From NCBI RefSeq assembly GCF_900141855.1, contig NZ_FQYU01000004.1:124001-188000 (forward strand): 64,000 nucleotides of DNA. Reading direction: 5' to 3'. The DNA is from Pseudozobellia thermophila (GTDB lineage: Bacteria; Bacteroidota; Bacteroidia; Flavobacteriales; Flavobacteriaceae). Below the pieces are notes generated by a model that worked only from the letters and a program-made list of their open reading frames with translations, made no database searches and was not told where the DNA came from. Shown one piece after another: positions 25,440-34,290 of this stretch. Both the position numbers and the translations under genes were made by a program. How positions within the stretch are numbered: the first letter of the stretch is position 1; each line of letters starts with the position of its first letter.

Positions 25440-26570
25440 CTATATTTTGGTTCGAATAATACTTGCGATCCTTTCCAAATCGCTTGTTTCCAGGTTGGAT
25501 CCACTCGGCAGACAAAGTCCGCGCCGGAAGAGATCTTCGGAAGTCCCGTCACTAAAATGCATGCTTCCCTTAAAAACGGGTTGTAGGTGCATGGGTTTCC
25601 ACAAGGGCCTTGATTCTATATTTTCTTCCTGAAGTGCCAAGCGAACCCGCTCCCTTTTTTCATACGAGGGAGTAAGCACGCAGCTCAACCACCGGTTGGA
25701 AAAATACCCCTTCGGCTCGGCAAGAAATTCAAGTTCCTGTACATCGCCCAACCGGTCAATATAAAACTCGTGATTTGCCCTTCGTGCCGCTACCCTATCG
25801 TCCAACACTTCCATTTGCCCCCTGCCTATCCCGGCGAGCACATTGCTCATCCTGTAGTTATAGCCTACCTTTGAATGCTGATAATGAGGGGCTTCATCGC
25901 GGGCCTGGGTCGCAAGGAAAACGGCTTTTTTCTTCACATCTTCACTACGTGTCACCAAGGCCCCGCCTCCCGAGGTGGTGATGATCTTATTGCCATTAAA
26001 TGAAAAAATACCGATCTCACCAAAGCTACCGCACTTTACCGATCTGTAACTACTGCCCAGGGCTTCGGCGCTATCTTCCACGACGGGAATATCATATGTT
26101 TTCGAGATTCTCGTAATCTCCTCAACATTATAGGGCATGCCATAGAGGTGGACGGCTATAATGGCCTTGGGCTTCTTGCCTTGGTCCATGCGATTTATAA
26201 TCGCCTCCTCCAACAATTTGGGCGACATATTCCAAGTACTGCGTTCGCTATCGATAAAAATAGGCTTGGCCCCTAGGTAAAGTATGGGATTTGCTGAGGC
26301 CGAAAAAGTAAAGCTCTGGCACAACACCTCATCGCCATGTGAAACCCCCAATAACTCCAGGGCCAAATGTATGGCGGCGGTACCCGAACTAAGGGCGGCA
26401 ACAAAGACATCTTGGTCTACGTATTTGACCAAGGCCTCTTCAAAGGCATTTACATTGGGGCCCAGGGGAGCCACCCAGTTGGTATCGAAGGCCTCTTGTA
26501 CATATTTCTGTTCAGTGCCCCCCATATGCGGGGAAGACAACCAAATCTTATTTTGGGTAATGGTCTTCAC
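25440..26570 (-). CDS. DegT/DnrJ/EryC1-type sugar aminotransferase (PglE-like)
   Basis: A 376-residue PLP enzyme. SSPHMGGTEQKYVQEAFDTN opens the family, SSGTAAIHLAL lies in the cofactor pocket, and FNGNKI contains the Schiff-base lysine K195. Members move an amino group from glutamate to a 4-keto sugar nucleotide. The close-following 4,6-dehydratase would supply UDP-4-keto-6-deoxy-HexNAc, as in the PglF/PglE steps of bacillosamine synthesis. No PglD-like acetyltransferase is visible. The start is GTG at 26570; an ATG 20 bases upstream is out of frame and stops after six codons. This gene leads the operon with the dehydratase, Wza and Wzc. Confidence 0.88.
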   Translation of the reverse strand: MKTITQNKIWLSSPHMGGTEQKYVQEAFDTNWVAPLGPNVNAFEEALVKYVDQDVFVAALSSGTAAIHLALELLGVSHGDEVLCQSFTFSASANPILYLGAKPIFIDSERSTWNMSPKLLEEAIINRMDQGKKPKAIIAVHLYGMPYNVEEITRISKTYDIPVVEDSAEALGSSYRSVKCGSFGEIGIFSFNGNKIITTSGGGALVTRSEDVKKKAVFLATQARDEAPHYQHSKVGYNYRMSNVLAGIGRGQMEVLDDRVAARRANHEFYIDRLGDVQELEFLAEPKGYFSNRWLSCVLTPSYEKRERVRLALQEENIESRPLWKPMHLQPVFKGSMHFSDGTSEDLFRRGLCLPSGSNLETSDLERIASIIRTKI

Positions 26571-26897
26571 TAGCTGTTGGTTTTGTTCATTATATCTTCG
26601 GGGAATGTCCTAATATCAATATACACAAATCACGCAATAGAACTTCTGAATATCAGGACGGTAAAACTAAAGTTTATATCTATACTTTTTGGATATCTTG
26701 GTCGAATGCGATGAAAAAATCGGTTAGCCGCATATTTGGTTAACCATTTGTCCCACGTACCGACCTTATATACGATTTAAATGGCCAAAAGGTTTAAAGC
26801 ATTCCATGGGAAGTAAGGATTGGCACACTTTTCAAGTATAAATCAAGACCTTGGACCTTAAATAAAGTTCCGGACCCCATTTCGCGGACACCGATGG
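26571..26897. other. Intergenic region upstream of the DegT-Wza-Wzc operon
   Basis: About 327 A+T-rich bases between two minus-strand genes. It should contain the promoter of the export operon and the end of the UDP-xylose synthase transcript. I see no convincing hairpin terminator, no exact promoter box and no gene. Confidence 0.4.
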
Positions 26898-27884
26898 CTA
26901 AACTTTATTGTATTCCGTAAAATCCTTATGTTCCTTTTTGTACAATTCTTCTTCCGGCAACCCCTTAAAATACTCGTATGTTTTCTTCATACCCTCGGCG
27001 CGGGACACTTTTGGTTCCCAGCCCAAAATCTCCTTTGCCTTGGTTATATCGGGCTGTCTTTGCATGGGATCGTCCTTGGGAAGGGGCTTGTAAATAATCT
27101 TCTGATCGGTTCCCGTTAATTTCACGATTTCCTCCGCAAAATCCTTAATGGTTATTTCGTGTGGATTCCCAATATTCACGGGCAGATCGTAATCGCTGAG
27201 CAACAACCTGTATATACCTTCTATCTCATCGTCAACATAACAGAACGACCGGGTCTGGCTCCCATCCCCAAACACGGTTAGGTCTTCCCCCCGAAGGGCC
27301 TGTCCAATAAAAGCAGGTATCACCCTTCCGTCGTTTAAGCGCATCCGCGGGCCATAGGTATTAAAAATACGCACAATGCGGGTCTCCAAACCGTGAAAGC
27401 GGTTATAGGCCATGGTAATGGATTCCATAAACCTTTTGGCCTCATCGTATACCCCACGGGGGCCTATCGTGTTCACATTTCCGTAATACTCCTCGGTCTG
27501 TGGGTGCACCAAGGGGTCCCCATAGATCTCCGATGTGGAAGCTATCAAGATTCTCGCCTTCTTGACCTTGGCCAAGCCCAACAAATTATGGGTACCCAAG
27601 GCCCCCACCTTTAGCGTTTGAATGGGAATCTTCAGGTAGTCGATCGGACTGGCCGGCGAAGCAAAATGAAGAATATAGTCCAATTGTCCAGGCACACTCA
27701 CGAACTTGGTCACATCGTGGTTGTAAAACTCAAAATTTTTAAGCTTGAACAAATGCTGGATGTTTCGCAAATCTCCCGTAATCAGGTTGTCCATGCCAAT
27801 AACATGAAAGTCTTCCTTAATAAAACGATCGCATAAATGAGACCCCAAAAAACCTGCGGCACCCGTAATAAGTATTTTCTTCAT
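26898..27884 (-). CDS. uxs: UDP-glucuronate decarboxylase (UDP-xylose synthase)
   Basis: A 328-residue extended SDR. The NAD-binding motif is [50 protein letters not shown] (YxxxK), [18 protein letters not shown] and [12 protein letters not shown] are all typical of UDP-xylose synthases. It converts UDP-glucuronate to UDP-xylose. UDP-glucuronate would come from the dehydrogenase transcribed divergently at 28247. It stands alone on the minus strand. Confidence 0.9.
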   Translation of the reverse strand: MKKILITGAAGFLGSHLCDRFIKEDFHVIGMDNLITGDLRNIQHLFKLKNFEFYNHDVTKFVSVPGQLDYILHFASPASPIDYLKIPIQTLKVGALGTHNLLGLAKVKKARILIASTSEIYGDPLVHPQTEEYYGNVNTIGPRGVYDEAKRFMESITMAYNRFHGLETRIVRIFNTYGPRMRLNDGRVIPAFIGQALRGEDLTVFGDGSQTRSFCYVDDEIEGIYRLLLSDYDLPVNIGNPHEITIKDFAEEIVKLTGTDQKIIYKPLPKDDPMQRQPDITKAKEILGWEPKVSRAEGMKKTYEYFKGLPEEELYKKEHKDFTEYNKV

Positions 27885-28246
27885 CTAACCGGTTAACTAG
27901 TTTAAATTTAATTCGATATGGCTACGCCCTGAATGTGAGGAACACCGAACGCAAGAAACACGAAGATAAATACTCTATTCCTAAAAGAGGCTACATCCAC
28001 ACAAAAAACCTACCAACTATACATTATTTTAGACCAGTTGAAAAAAACATGCTATTTTCCCGCCCCAAAGAATTATAAAAATTGAAAAACCCGACCTAGT
28101 CGTCAATCATCAATAATGGCAACATGCAAAACATGCGACAACCGTTATTTTCAAGGCCCTTTTTACCGTTTGTCCCAAATAAGCCTTTTTAAACGGTAAA
28201 TAGTAGGTTTTTTTTAACGGTTTTAGTAATCTTTGCAGCCGAACAA
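27885..28246. other. Divergent intergenic region between uxs and ugd
   Basis: About 362 A+T-rich bases. TAATCTTTG at 28227-28235, only 12 bases before the ugd start, resembles a -7 box with one extra spacer base, so it is weak. A CCGGTT...AACTAGTTTAA stretch lies just upstream of uxs. No gene is supported. Confidence 0.35.
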
Positions 28247-29656
28247 ATGAATTATACCATGAAAAAAGTAAATAAAATATGCTGCATAGGTGCAGGATAT
28301 GTAGGTGGACCCACCATGTCGGTCATCGCTAGCCAATGCCCTGAAATTACGGTTACCGTAGTCGATATCAACCAAGCTAGGATCGATCAGTGGAACGATA
28401 CCGACTTGGACAACCTACCCGTTTACGAACCTGGTCTAAAAGAAATTGTGGAAAAGACACGGGGAAAGAACCTCTTTTTCTCGACCGAGGTCGACAAGGC
28501 CATCGATGAGGCCGAGATCATCTTCATTTCGGTGAACACCCCTACCAAGACCTATGGCAAGGGAAAAGGCCAGGCGGCGGATTTGAAGTATGTCGAGCTC
28601 TGCGCCCGAAATATAGCCCGGGTGGCAAAAACGGATAAGATCGTCGTGGAAAAATCGACCTTACCGGTCAGAACCGCCAGCGCCATAAAAAGCATACTCG
28701 AAAATACCGGGAACGGCGTCAACTTTGAAATACTCTCCAACCCCGAGTTTTTGGCCGAAGGTACCGCCATTGACGACCTCCTTAAGGCGGACCGCGTATT
28801 GATTGGTGGTGACGATACCCCAAGCGGACAGGAAGCCAAGGACACCTTGAGTGCGATTTACGAGCACTGGTTGCCAAAAGAACGCATTCTTCAAACCAAT
28901 GTATGGTCGTCAGAGCTCTCAAAATTGGTCGCCAATGCCTTTTTGGCCCAGAGGGTCTCTTCCATCAATGCCATTTCGGCATTGTGCGAGCGAACGGACG
29001 CCAACGTAGCCGAGGTATCGCGCGCCATAGGAACCGACAGTAGGATCGGAGCGAAATTCCTTAATGCATCCGTCGGTTTCGGCGGCTCCTGTTTTCAGAA
29101 GGACATCCTCAACCTCGTATATATATCGCGAAGTTTCGGACTCACCGAAGTGGCCGATTACTGGGAACAGGTCATCATCATGAACGACTACCAAAAACGC
29201 AGGTTCGCCGAGAACATCATTTCCACACTTTACAATACCGTTTCCGGAAAGAAAATCGTTTTCTTTGGCTGGGCCTTTAAAAAGGACACGAACGATACCC
29301 GGGAGTCTGCCGCCATCAATGTTGCCGATGCCCTATTGGAGGAAAAAGCGGAAATAGTGGTCTACGACCCCAAGGTATCGGAAAAACAGATTTATGCCGA
29401 TCTGGATTACTTGGATACCCGCAGCCCCGAAGAGAACCGAGAACTTCTTACGGTGGTTAAGGATCCCATGGAGGCCGTTCAAGACGCCCATGCCATAGCC
29501 ATACTTACCGAGTGGGACGAATTCAAGACCTATTCGTGGGAAAGCATCTTCGAAAAGATGTTGAAACCGGCCTTTGTTTTTGACGGTAGGCGCCTGTTGT
29601 CAAAGGAAAAAATGGAGGAAATCGGCTTTCAATACTACAAAATAGGCCAATCATGA
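28247..29656 (+). CDS. ugd: UDP-glucose 6-dehydrogenase, eukaryote-like type
   Basis: A 469-residue NAD-dependent dehydrogenase that oxidises UDP-glucose to UDP-glucuronate. It has [16 protein letters not shown] at the N-terminus, [31 protein letters not shown], catalytic Cys282 in [11 protein letters not shown], and [16 protein letters not shown]. This arrangement is like animal/plant UGDH rather than the shorter WbpA/TviB type found at 38421. The start may be 28247 or the Met at 28259 (MKKVNKI). It overlaps the following epimerase by ATGA, so both are made together; with uxs they provide UDP-GlcA, UDP-GalA and UDP-Xyl. Confidence 0.92.
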   Translation: MNYTMKKVNKICCIGAGYVGGPTMSVIASQCPEITVTVVDINQARIDQWNDTDLDNLPVYEPGLKEIVEKTRGKNLFFSTEVDKAIDEAEIIFISVNTPTKTYGKGKGQAADLKYVELCARNIARVAKTDKIVVEKSTLPVRTASAIKSILENTGNGVNFEILSNPEFLAEGTAIDDLLKADRVLIGGDDTPSGQEAKDTLSAIYEHWLPKERILQTNVWSSELSKLVANAFLAQRVSSINAISALCERTDANVAEVSRAIGTDSRIGAKFLNASVGFGGSCFQKDILNLVYISRSFGLTEVADYWEQVIIMNDYQKRRFAENIISTLYNTVSGKKIVFFGWAFKKDTNDTRESAAINVADALLEEKAEIVVYDPKVSEKQIYADLDYLDTRSPEENRELLTVVKDPMEAVQDAHAIAILTEWDEFKTYSWESIFEKMLKPAFVFDGRRLLSKEKMEEIGFQYYKIGQS

Positions 29657-30666
29657 AAATTCTGGTCACGGGAGCGGCAGGCTTTATAGGATACCACCTT
29701 TGCGAGAAGCTCATTGAACAAGGCCATGACGTAATCGGTCTGGACAACATCAACGACTATTACGACGTCGACCTAAAATTTGGTCGCCTGCGCCAATTGG
29801 GCATCGTCCGTAACGAAGCGGAAAGCTTTAACCAAAAATGTGTTAGCGCGACCCATGGTGACCAATTTTCATTTGTTCGGATGAATTTGGAGGACAGGGA
29901 AGCCCTGCCCCGACTTTTTGAGGAAGAAAAAATAACAAAGGTTTGTAACCTGGCCGCCCAGGCGGGGGTCCGCTACAGTATCGAAAACCCCGAGGCCTAT
30001 ATCGACAGCAACATCGTCGGCTACCTCAATTTACTGGAATGTTGCCGGCACCATAAGATCGAGCACTTGGTATACGCAAGCAGCTCAAGCGTCTATGGCT
30101 TGAACGAAAAAATCCCCTTTTCGACCTCCGATAGTGTAGACCACCCCATAAGCCTTTATGCCGCCAGCAAAAAAAGCAATGAGCTGATGGCCCACACCTA
30201 TAGCCACCTGTTCGGTTTTGCGACCACGGGCCTAAGGTTCTTTACGGTCTACGGCCCTTGGGGAAGGCCCGACATGGCCCTCTTCCTGTTCACCGAGGCC
30301 ATTGCCAAGGGCCAACCGATCAAGGTTTTCAACCACGGCAAGATGGAGCGGGACTTTACCTATGTCGACGATATCGTAGAAGGGGTCGTACGTGTACTAA
30401 CCACATCGACCCAAGACCGTGATCGCTACAAGATCTATAACATTGGCAACAACAATGCCGTAAAGCTGACCGATTTTATAGAGGCCATTGAAGAAAGTAT
30501 GGGCCAAAAGGCGGAAAAAGTAATGATGCCCATGCAACCTGGGGATGTGGAACGCACTTGGGCCGATGTCGACGATCTGATCCGCGATTACGGCTACCGC
30601 CCCAACACTTCGGTAAAGAAAGGAGTGCAAAAATTCATTGAATGGTATAAAGATTATCGAAAATAG
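29653..30666 (+). CDS. UDP-glucuronate 4-epimerase
   Basis: A 337-residue extended SDR with [29 protein letters not shown] (typical of CapI/GlcA 4-epimerases), [36 protein letters not shown] (YxxxK) and [14 protein letters not shown]. It should interconvert UDP-GlcA and UDP-GalA. Its ATG overlaps the ugd stop, so it directly uses the neighbouring enzyme's product. Confidence 0.92.
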   Translation: MKILVTGAAGFIGYHLCEKLIEQGHDVIGLDNINDYYDVDLKFGRLRQLGIVRNEAESFNQKCVSATHGDQFSFVRMNLEDREALPRLFEEEKITKVCNLAAQAGVRYSIENPEAYIDSNIVGYLNLLECCRHHKIEHLVYASSSSVYGLNEKIPFSTSDSVDHPISLYAASKKSNELMAHTYSHLFGFATTGLRFFTVYGPWGRPDMALFLFTEAIAKGQPIKVFNHGKMERDFTYVDDIVEGVVRVLTTSTQDRDRYKIYNIGNNNAVKLTDFIEAIEESMGQKAEKVMMPMQPGDVERTWADVDDLIRDYGYRPNTSVKKGVQKFIEWYKDYRK

Positions 30667-30759
30667 TTTTTAACCAAAAACAGAAATTATTTGTTGACAT
30701 CCGGCAAACAACCAAAGTTCACCATTGTTTGATTTGCCAAGATAAATAGAAGATTCAAT

Positions 30760-31926
30760 TCATTTGTTCGGAACTTCAACTGCTTGCATATATAATTTTT
30801 CATATTTTCGCACAAATGAATTTGGTGCATCTAAATCAAACTCAGAAGAAATCCTACTTTTTGCTTTCTCACCCATCTTCACAAGTTTCATTGGACCAAG
30901 TTCTATAAGTTTTTTAAAAGCTAGCATTAAAGCTTCGGTGTCTCTAGGGGGTACTACAATCCCTGTACTTCCTACGATAAATTTTGAATCCCCTACATCA
31001 GTGACCACACATGACACCCCACATGCCATTGCCTCACCTATAACATTCGGAAAAGATTCTCCATAAGCAGAAGAACTAACATATATATCAATTGAATTAA
31101 AAAACTTTGGCACGTAATGAATTTCTCCCAATAAATGAATTTTATCTGCAATTCCATGTTTTTTAATAAAAGAGGTCAACTCATAATTATTGTAGTCAAC
31201 ATTTGGACCCGCTAGGACAAAATACACATTCGGATATTTACCAATCACTTTGGCCGCTGCACTCAGCAAACCTAAATGGTCTTTCATCGGGTGAAATCGA
31301 GCCAATGAACCTATTAATATTGCATCCTCAGAAATACTCCATGAATTTCTTAAACCTCTTAATCGGTTACTCTCTTCCCTAAATAAAGTGAGGTCAAAAT
31401 TATCATTAATAGCCAATGAATTAACAGACTTATAACCTATTTGTAAGTGCTGAAACTTCCCTGTTTTTGCTGAAAATATCACCTTATCAGGTTTTTTGGA
31501 CAACAATGCAGTTAACTTAATCAACAAAGCCAAACTTATTTTCTCATTTTTCAATGAATTTATTGAATGATGTATACTCCACAGGACTGGAACCTTCTTA
31601 TCCCATAATAATTTTCCAAATAAAGCTATAAAATTGGCATGATACATCCATCCTTGAATAATATTCGGTTTTATAATATCCAAATACTTTTTTAATCTAA
31701 AAAGCACAAATGGATTAGGGACCCCTTGAACCATATCCAAAGAAAAAACCGGAATCCCTAAATCTTTTATTCTATTTTCAAAGACCCCCCCAGGTATAAG
31801 ACTTACTACATAGGGAGAAAAGGTAGTGCAATCTAAACGTGTCAAAAATTTAAACAACATCATTTCGGCACCTCCAGTGCCAAGACCGGTAATTAAAAAC
31901 ACAATTCTAATTTTATTAGAATTCAT
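30760..31926 (-). CDS. Glycosyltransferase family 4-like
   Basis: A 388-residue GT-B fold transferase. LITGLGTGGAEMMLFKFL opens the N-terminal domain; the donor-binding side has IGSLARFHPMKDH and SSSAYGESFPNVIGEAMACG (the E-x7-E pattern). It probably adds one sugar to the lipid-linked repeat unit; the sugar cannot be told. The gene is clearly more A+T-rich than the ugd/epimerase pair beside it, and lies on the opposite strand. A convergent 93-base gap separates it from the epimerase; no terminator was recognised there. Confidence 0.85.
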   Translation of the reverse strand: MNSNKIRIVFLITGLGTGGAEMMLFKFLTRLDCTTFSPYVVSLIPGGVFENRIKDLGIPVFSLDMVQGVPNPFVLFRLKKYLDIIKPNIIQGWMYHANFIALFGKLLWDKKVPVLWSIHHSINSLKNEKISLALLIKLTALLSKKPDKVIFSAKTGKFQHLQIGYKSVNSLAINDNFDLTLFREESNRLRGLRNSWSISEDAILIGSLARFHPMKDHLGLLSAAAKVIGKYPNVYFVLAGPNVDYNNYELTSFIKKHGIADKIHLLGEIHYVPKFFNSIDIYVSSSAYGESFPNVIGEAMACGVSCVVTDVGDSKFIVGSTGIVVPPRDTEALMLAFKKLIELGPMKLVKMGEKAKSRISSEFDLDAPNSFVRKYEKLYMQAVEVPNK

Positions 31927-32049
31927 ACCTCCTAATTCAAATGACCCTCTCCTTTTTGCTGTTTTTCTAAATTCATTAAATTTTAGAATTGTATTTACGA
32001 TAACACCAACACAATATACTAAACCCCGGTTAAACTTTAATTTAACACA

Positions 32050-32102
32050 CTAAAAAACTTTAAGCACTTAAAAACCAAGACACTCCGACCTTTAAGAGTG
32101 CT
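32050..32102 (-). terminator. Possible terminator after the DUF2264 gene
   Basis: On the minus strand AGCACTCTTAAA (32102-32091) can pair with TTTAAGTGCT (32072-32063) with a one-base bulge and a loop of about 18 bases, followed by a T-rich stretch. It lies just after the DUF2264 stop. The long loop makes it weak. Confidence 0.35.
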
Positions 32103-32119
32103 AGTAATTTTATCGAATA

Positions 32120-33610
32120 TCAGTTACCGTTGAAAATTAAATTTTCATTTGAATAGAACCTATTGTTATATAAGGCTTTTTTGTTGTTGGGTCTATGCGG
32201 ATACTGCCATAGGGTCTCCAGAAAAGCATCCAAAACATCATACTTATCTAGTTGATAGTGGGCATCTTTATCATTATTTAATAATTCCAACATGATATCT
32301 CCCGACTCCTTATCCCCCCTTATCGTCCAGTTGATAACAGGATTGTGAACCTCAAAATCCGCTATTTCCACCGGTAATTTTGCGGGGGGCACATCAAACA
32401 AACCTATCTCGGCGTCCACATAAAAGGCAAGTATAAGCGACCGCAAAGACCAAAGGCAACTACCCGCACCGGAATAGCCGTTCAAGATACTTAAATCCTC
32501 CTGATAAAAACCTTGGGTAACCTTCCCCCCTTCCAAGGCATCGTTTTCAATAAAGTGGGCCCATGTCGTCTCAAGGGCCCTTAACGCCTCTCCCTCTGAC
32601 AACACCTCACCGTTAATCAAGGAAGCGGCAACAAGGGGTGAGGGTACCGCCATACGATAACAAACACTGCGCCCCATCATGGGGAAACCTTCGGGACCAA
32701 AAAAGTGTTTAAAAAAATCAGAAAAATCCGCGTTGGCCTCACAAATAAATTCCGAATGGAAACCGGGGTGCATTTGATTGAGCCAAAACAAACAATAATG
32801 TATTGCCCAGGCATTGTAATAATCCGGGGGAGCTTCCCCATCTTTAAACCATCCATCCCCCAAATAATCTTGCTCAATATATCGCCCAAACTTTTTATTG
32901 GCAGCCGTCACAGCTCGATTGTCGGCCATACCCAGTGCCTCAAGGGATTTGATGACCATAACTGGAAATAGATTCCAATTATTATCGCCATGTTTTCGGC
33001 TTTCGACCTGTATCAACCAATCGTAAATTTGTTTTTTTTCCTGAGTACTAAATTGATCCCAAATATATTCCCTTGACACCCAAAGTCCCAAGGCAACATC
33101 CGCTGCCTCTGCCATTTTTTGATCCCGGTCTTTTATGACTCCCCAATATTCCTTAGAACTAGGATTCGTCCCACTTAAAAGAGCGGTCTTCATGATTTCC
33201 GAAACATTGATTGATTGCTCATCTATTTGAACAGAAGTACTTGGGGCATTGTGTATATAAGAACATGCCAGGGGAAAAAATCGCGCAAAGCCCTCCAAGG
33301 CATTGATGGCCTGGCCACCACCACTGAACTCTCCCGGGTAATACACCAAGGCCCCTTCCTTTGACCTATATTTTAAATACCCCCGTAAGAAATATTGAAA
33401 CAACCCATTAAAACGCTCCCTTGAAGAGTACGAAACGGTGTCGAGAAAAGCAGTTTTAATTCCCTGATCATAGACCTGGGCATTTTCAAAGACCGGGACG
33501 GTGTTTTCCCAATTTTCGACCCGCACCCTATCCAGTCTCCATACATACACAGACACTCCTAATAGGCCTATGCCTAGCACCAATCCTATAAAAACACTCT
33601 TTCTCCTCAT
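32120..33610 (-). CDS. DUF2264 family protein with N-terminal membrane anchor
   Basis: A 496-residue protein with one N-terminal hydrophobic segment (VFIGLVLGIGLLGVSVYVW, residues 6-24) and then a DUF2264-type (alpha/alpha)6-like domain: FNGLFQYFLRGYLKYR, EGFARFFPLACSY, AEAADVALGLWVSRE, NNWNLFPVMVIKSLEALG, PPDYYNAWAIHYCLFW and GRSVCYRMAVPSPL. From memory, some DUF2264 proteins are placed in glycoside hydrolase family 154 with activity on glucuronides. A membrane-anchored enzyme acting on uronic acids would fit this cluster, which makes UDP-GlcA, UDP-GalA and UDP-GalNAcA, but whether it trims, edits or degrades the polymer is unknown. Confidence 0.75.
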   Translation of the reverse strand: MRRKSVFIGLVLGIGLLGVSVYVWRLDRVRVENWENTVPVFENAQVYDQGIKTAFLDTVSYSSRERFNGLFQYFLRGYLKYRSKEGALVYYPGEFSGGGQAINALEGFARFFPLACSYIHNAPSTSVQIDEQSINVSEIMKTALLSGTNPSSKEYWGVIKDRDQKMAEAADVALGLWVSREYIWDQFSTQEKKQIYDWLIQVESRKHGDNNWNLFPVMVIKSLEALGMADNRAVTAANKKFGRYIEQDYLGDGWFKDGEAPPDYYNAWAIHYCLFWLNQMHPGFHSEFICEANADFSDFFKHFFGPEGFPMMGRSVCYRMAVPSPLVAASLINGEVLSEGEALRALETTWAHFIENDALEGGKVTQGFYQEDLSILNGYSGAGSCLWSLRSLILAFYVDAEIGLFDVPPAKLPVEIADFEVHNPVINWTIRGDKESGDIMLELLNNDKDAHYQLDKYDVLDAFLETLWQYPHRPNNKKALYNNRFYSNENLIFNGN

Positions 33611-34290
33611 CTTATGTTATCAAATTCCAAAATTAGCAAATACTAAGCCTACAACAGAACAAATTCCAAATGGAATAAAGGCTCTTGATTTACAAGGGCA
33701 TCAAAAAACCCCTGTCCCCAAAATACTTTCTTAACAAATTCCTATATCCCTTTAATGGCCGGCACAATGTAACCCCTACCCTAAAAACAACTGACCGAAA
33801 CGTAGGATTCCAATGGTGGCACCCTTTGTATACATTAAAGCATACTCCCCCATCAATTACTTAAACGGAAGTGGTAAAAAGTACCGGACACAAAGATTAA
33901 TTGACCATCTCCATTGTTTTTGATTGAATTTTCCCTCAAAAAATCCTTAACTAAAAAAATTTAACATTTTATTTACTTGCTTACTTTTAACGGGATTAAG
34001 GCCACCCAACCTGGGCAATAACATGTAATTCATCGATTATTTTGTTAAAACAAAGTTAAAAAATATACCTGCGCCATCCGCCCACCCCCTCTTATGCGTA
34101 AATCCTCTTTTACTTCAAAAGCTTCTAAATTCAAGCAGATAGGAGGGCATCAAAAGAAAAGGCAAAAAAAATTTTGCCAGTCGAATTAACTATCTATTTT
34201 TGCGCAGATTACCGTTTATCGATAAAAAGCACATTTCATCGACGCAACACGGTAAAGTATCAAAAAACAGTTAACACATTTTCCTAACCT
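33611..34290. other. Long A+T-rich divergent intergenic region
   Basis: About 680 bases without a supported gene, the longest gap in the window. On the plus side it holds a good promoter candidate at 34173-34202 with an inverted repeat over its -33 box. On the minus side TAATTTTG (33635 to 33628) fits a -7 box for the DUF2264 gene but would leave a very short leader. The centre (33660-34100) shows no hairpin, repeat or conserved motif that I can name. Confidence 0.5.
34161..34202 (+). promoter_or_regulatory. Promoter candidate with overlapping inverted repeat, upstream of the first lyase-like lipoprotein
   Basis: TTTG (34173-34176) and TATTTTTG (34195-34202), 18 bases apart, match the Bacteroidota -33/-7 pattern. 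The inverted repeat GGCAAAA-AAAA-TTTTGCC (34161-34178) covers the -33 box, which would suit a repressor site. The leader to the ATG at 34291 would be about 80 bases. Confidence 0.5.

Noticed and set aside
25436-25552. Longer N-terminus for the PglF-like protein
   Set aside because: It would overlap the aminotransferase gene by 113 bases, and the added residues do not look like part of the family.
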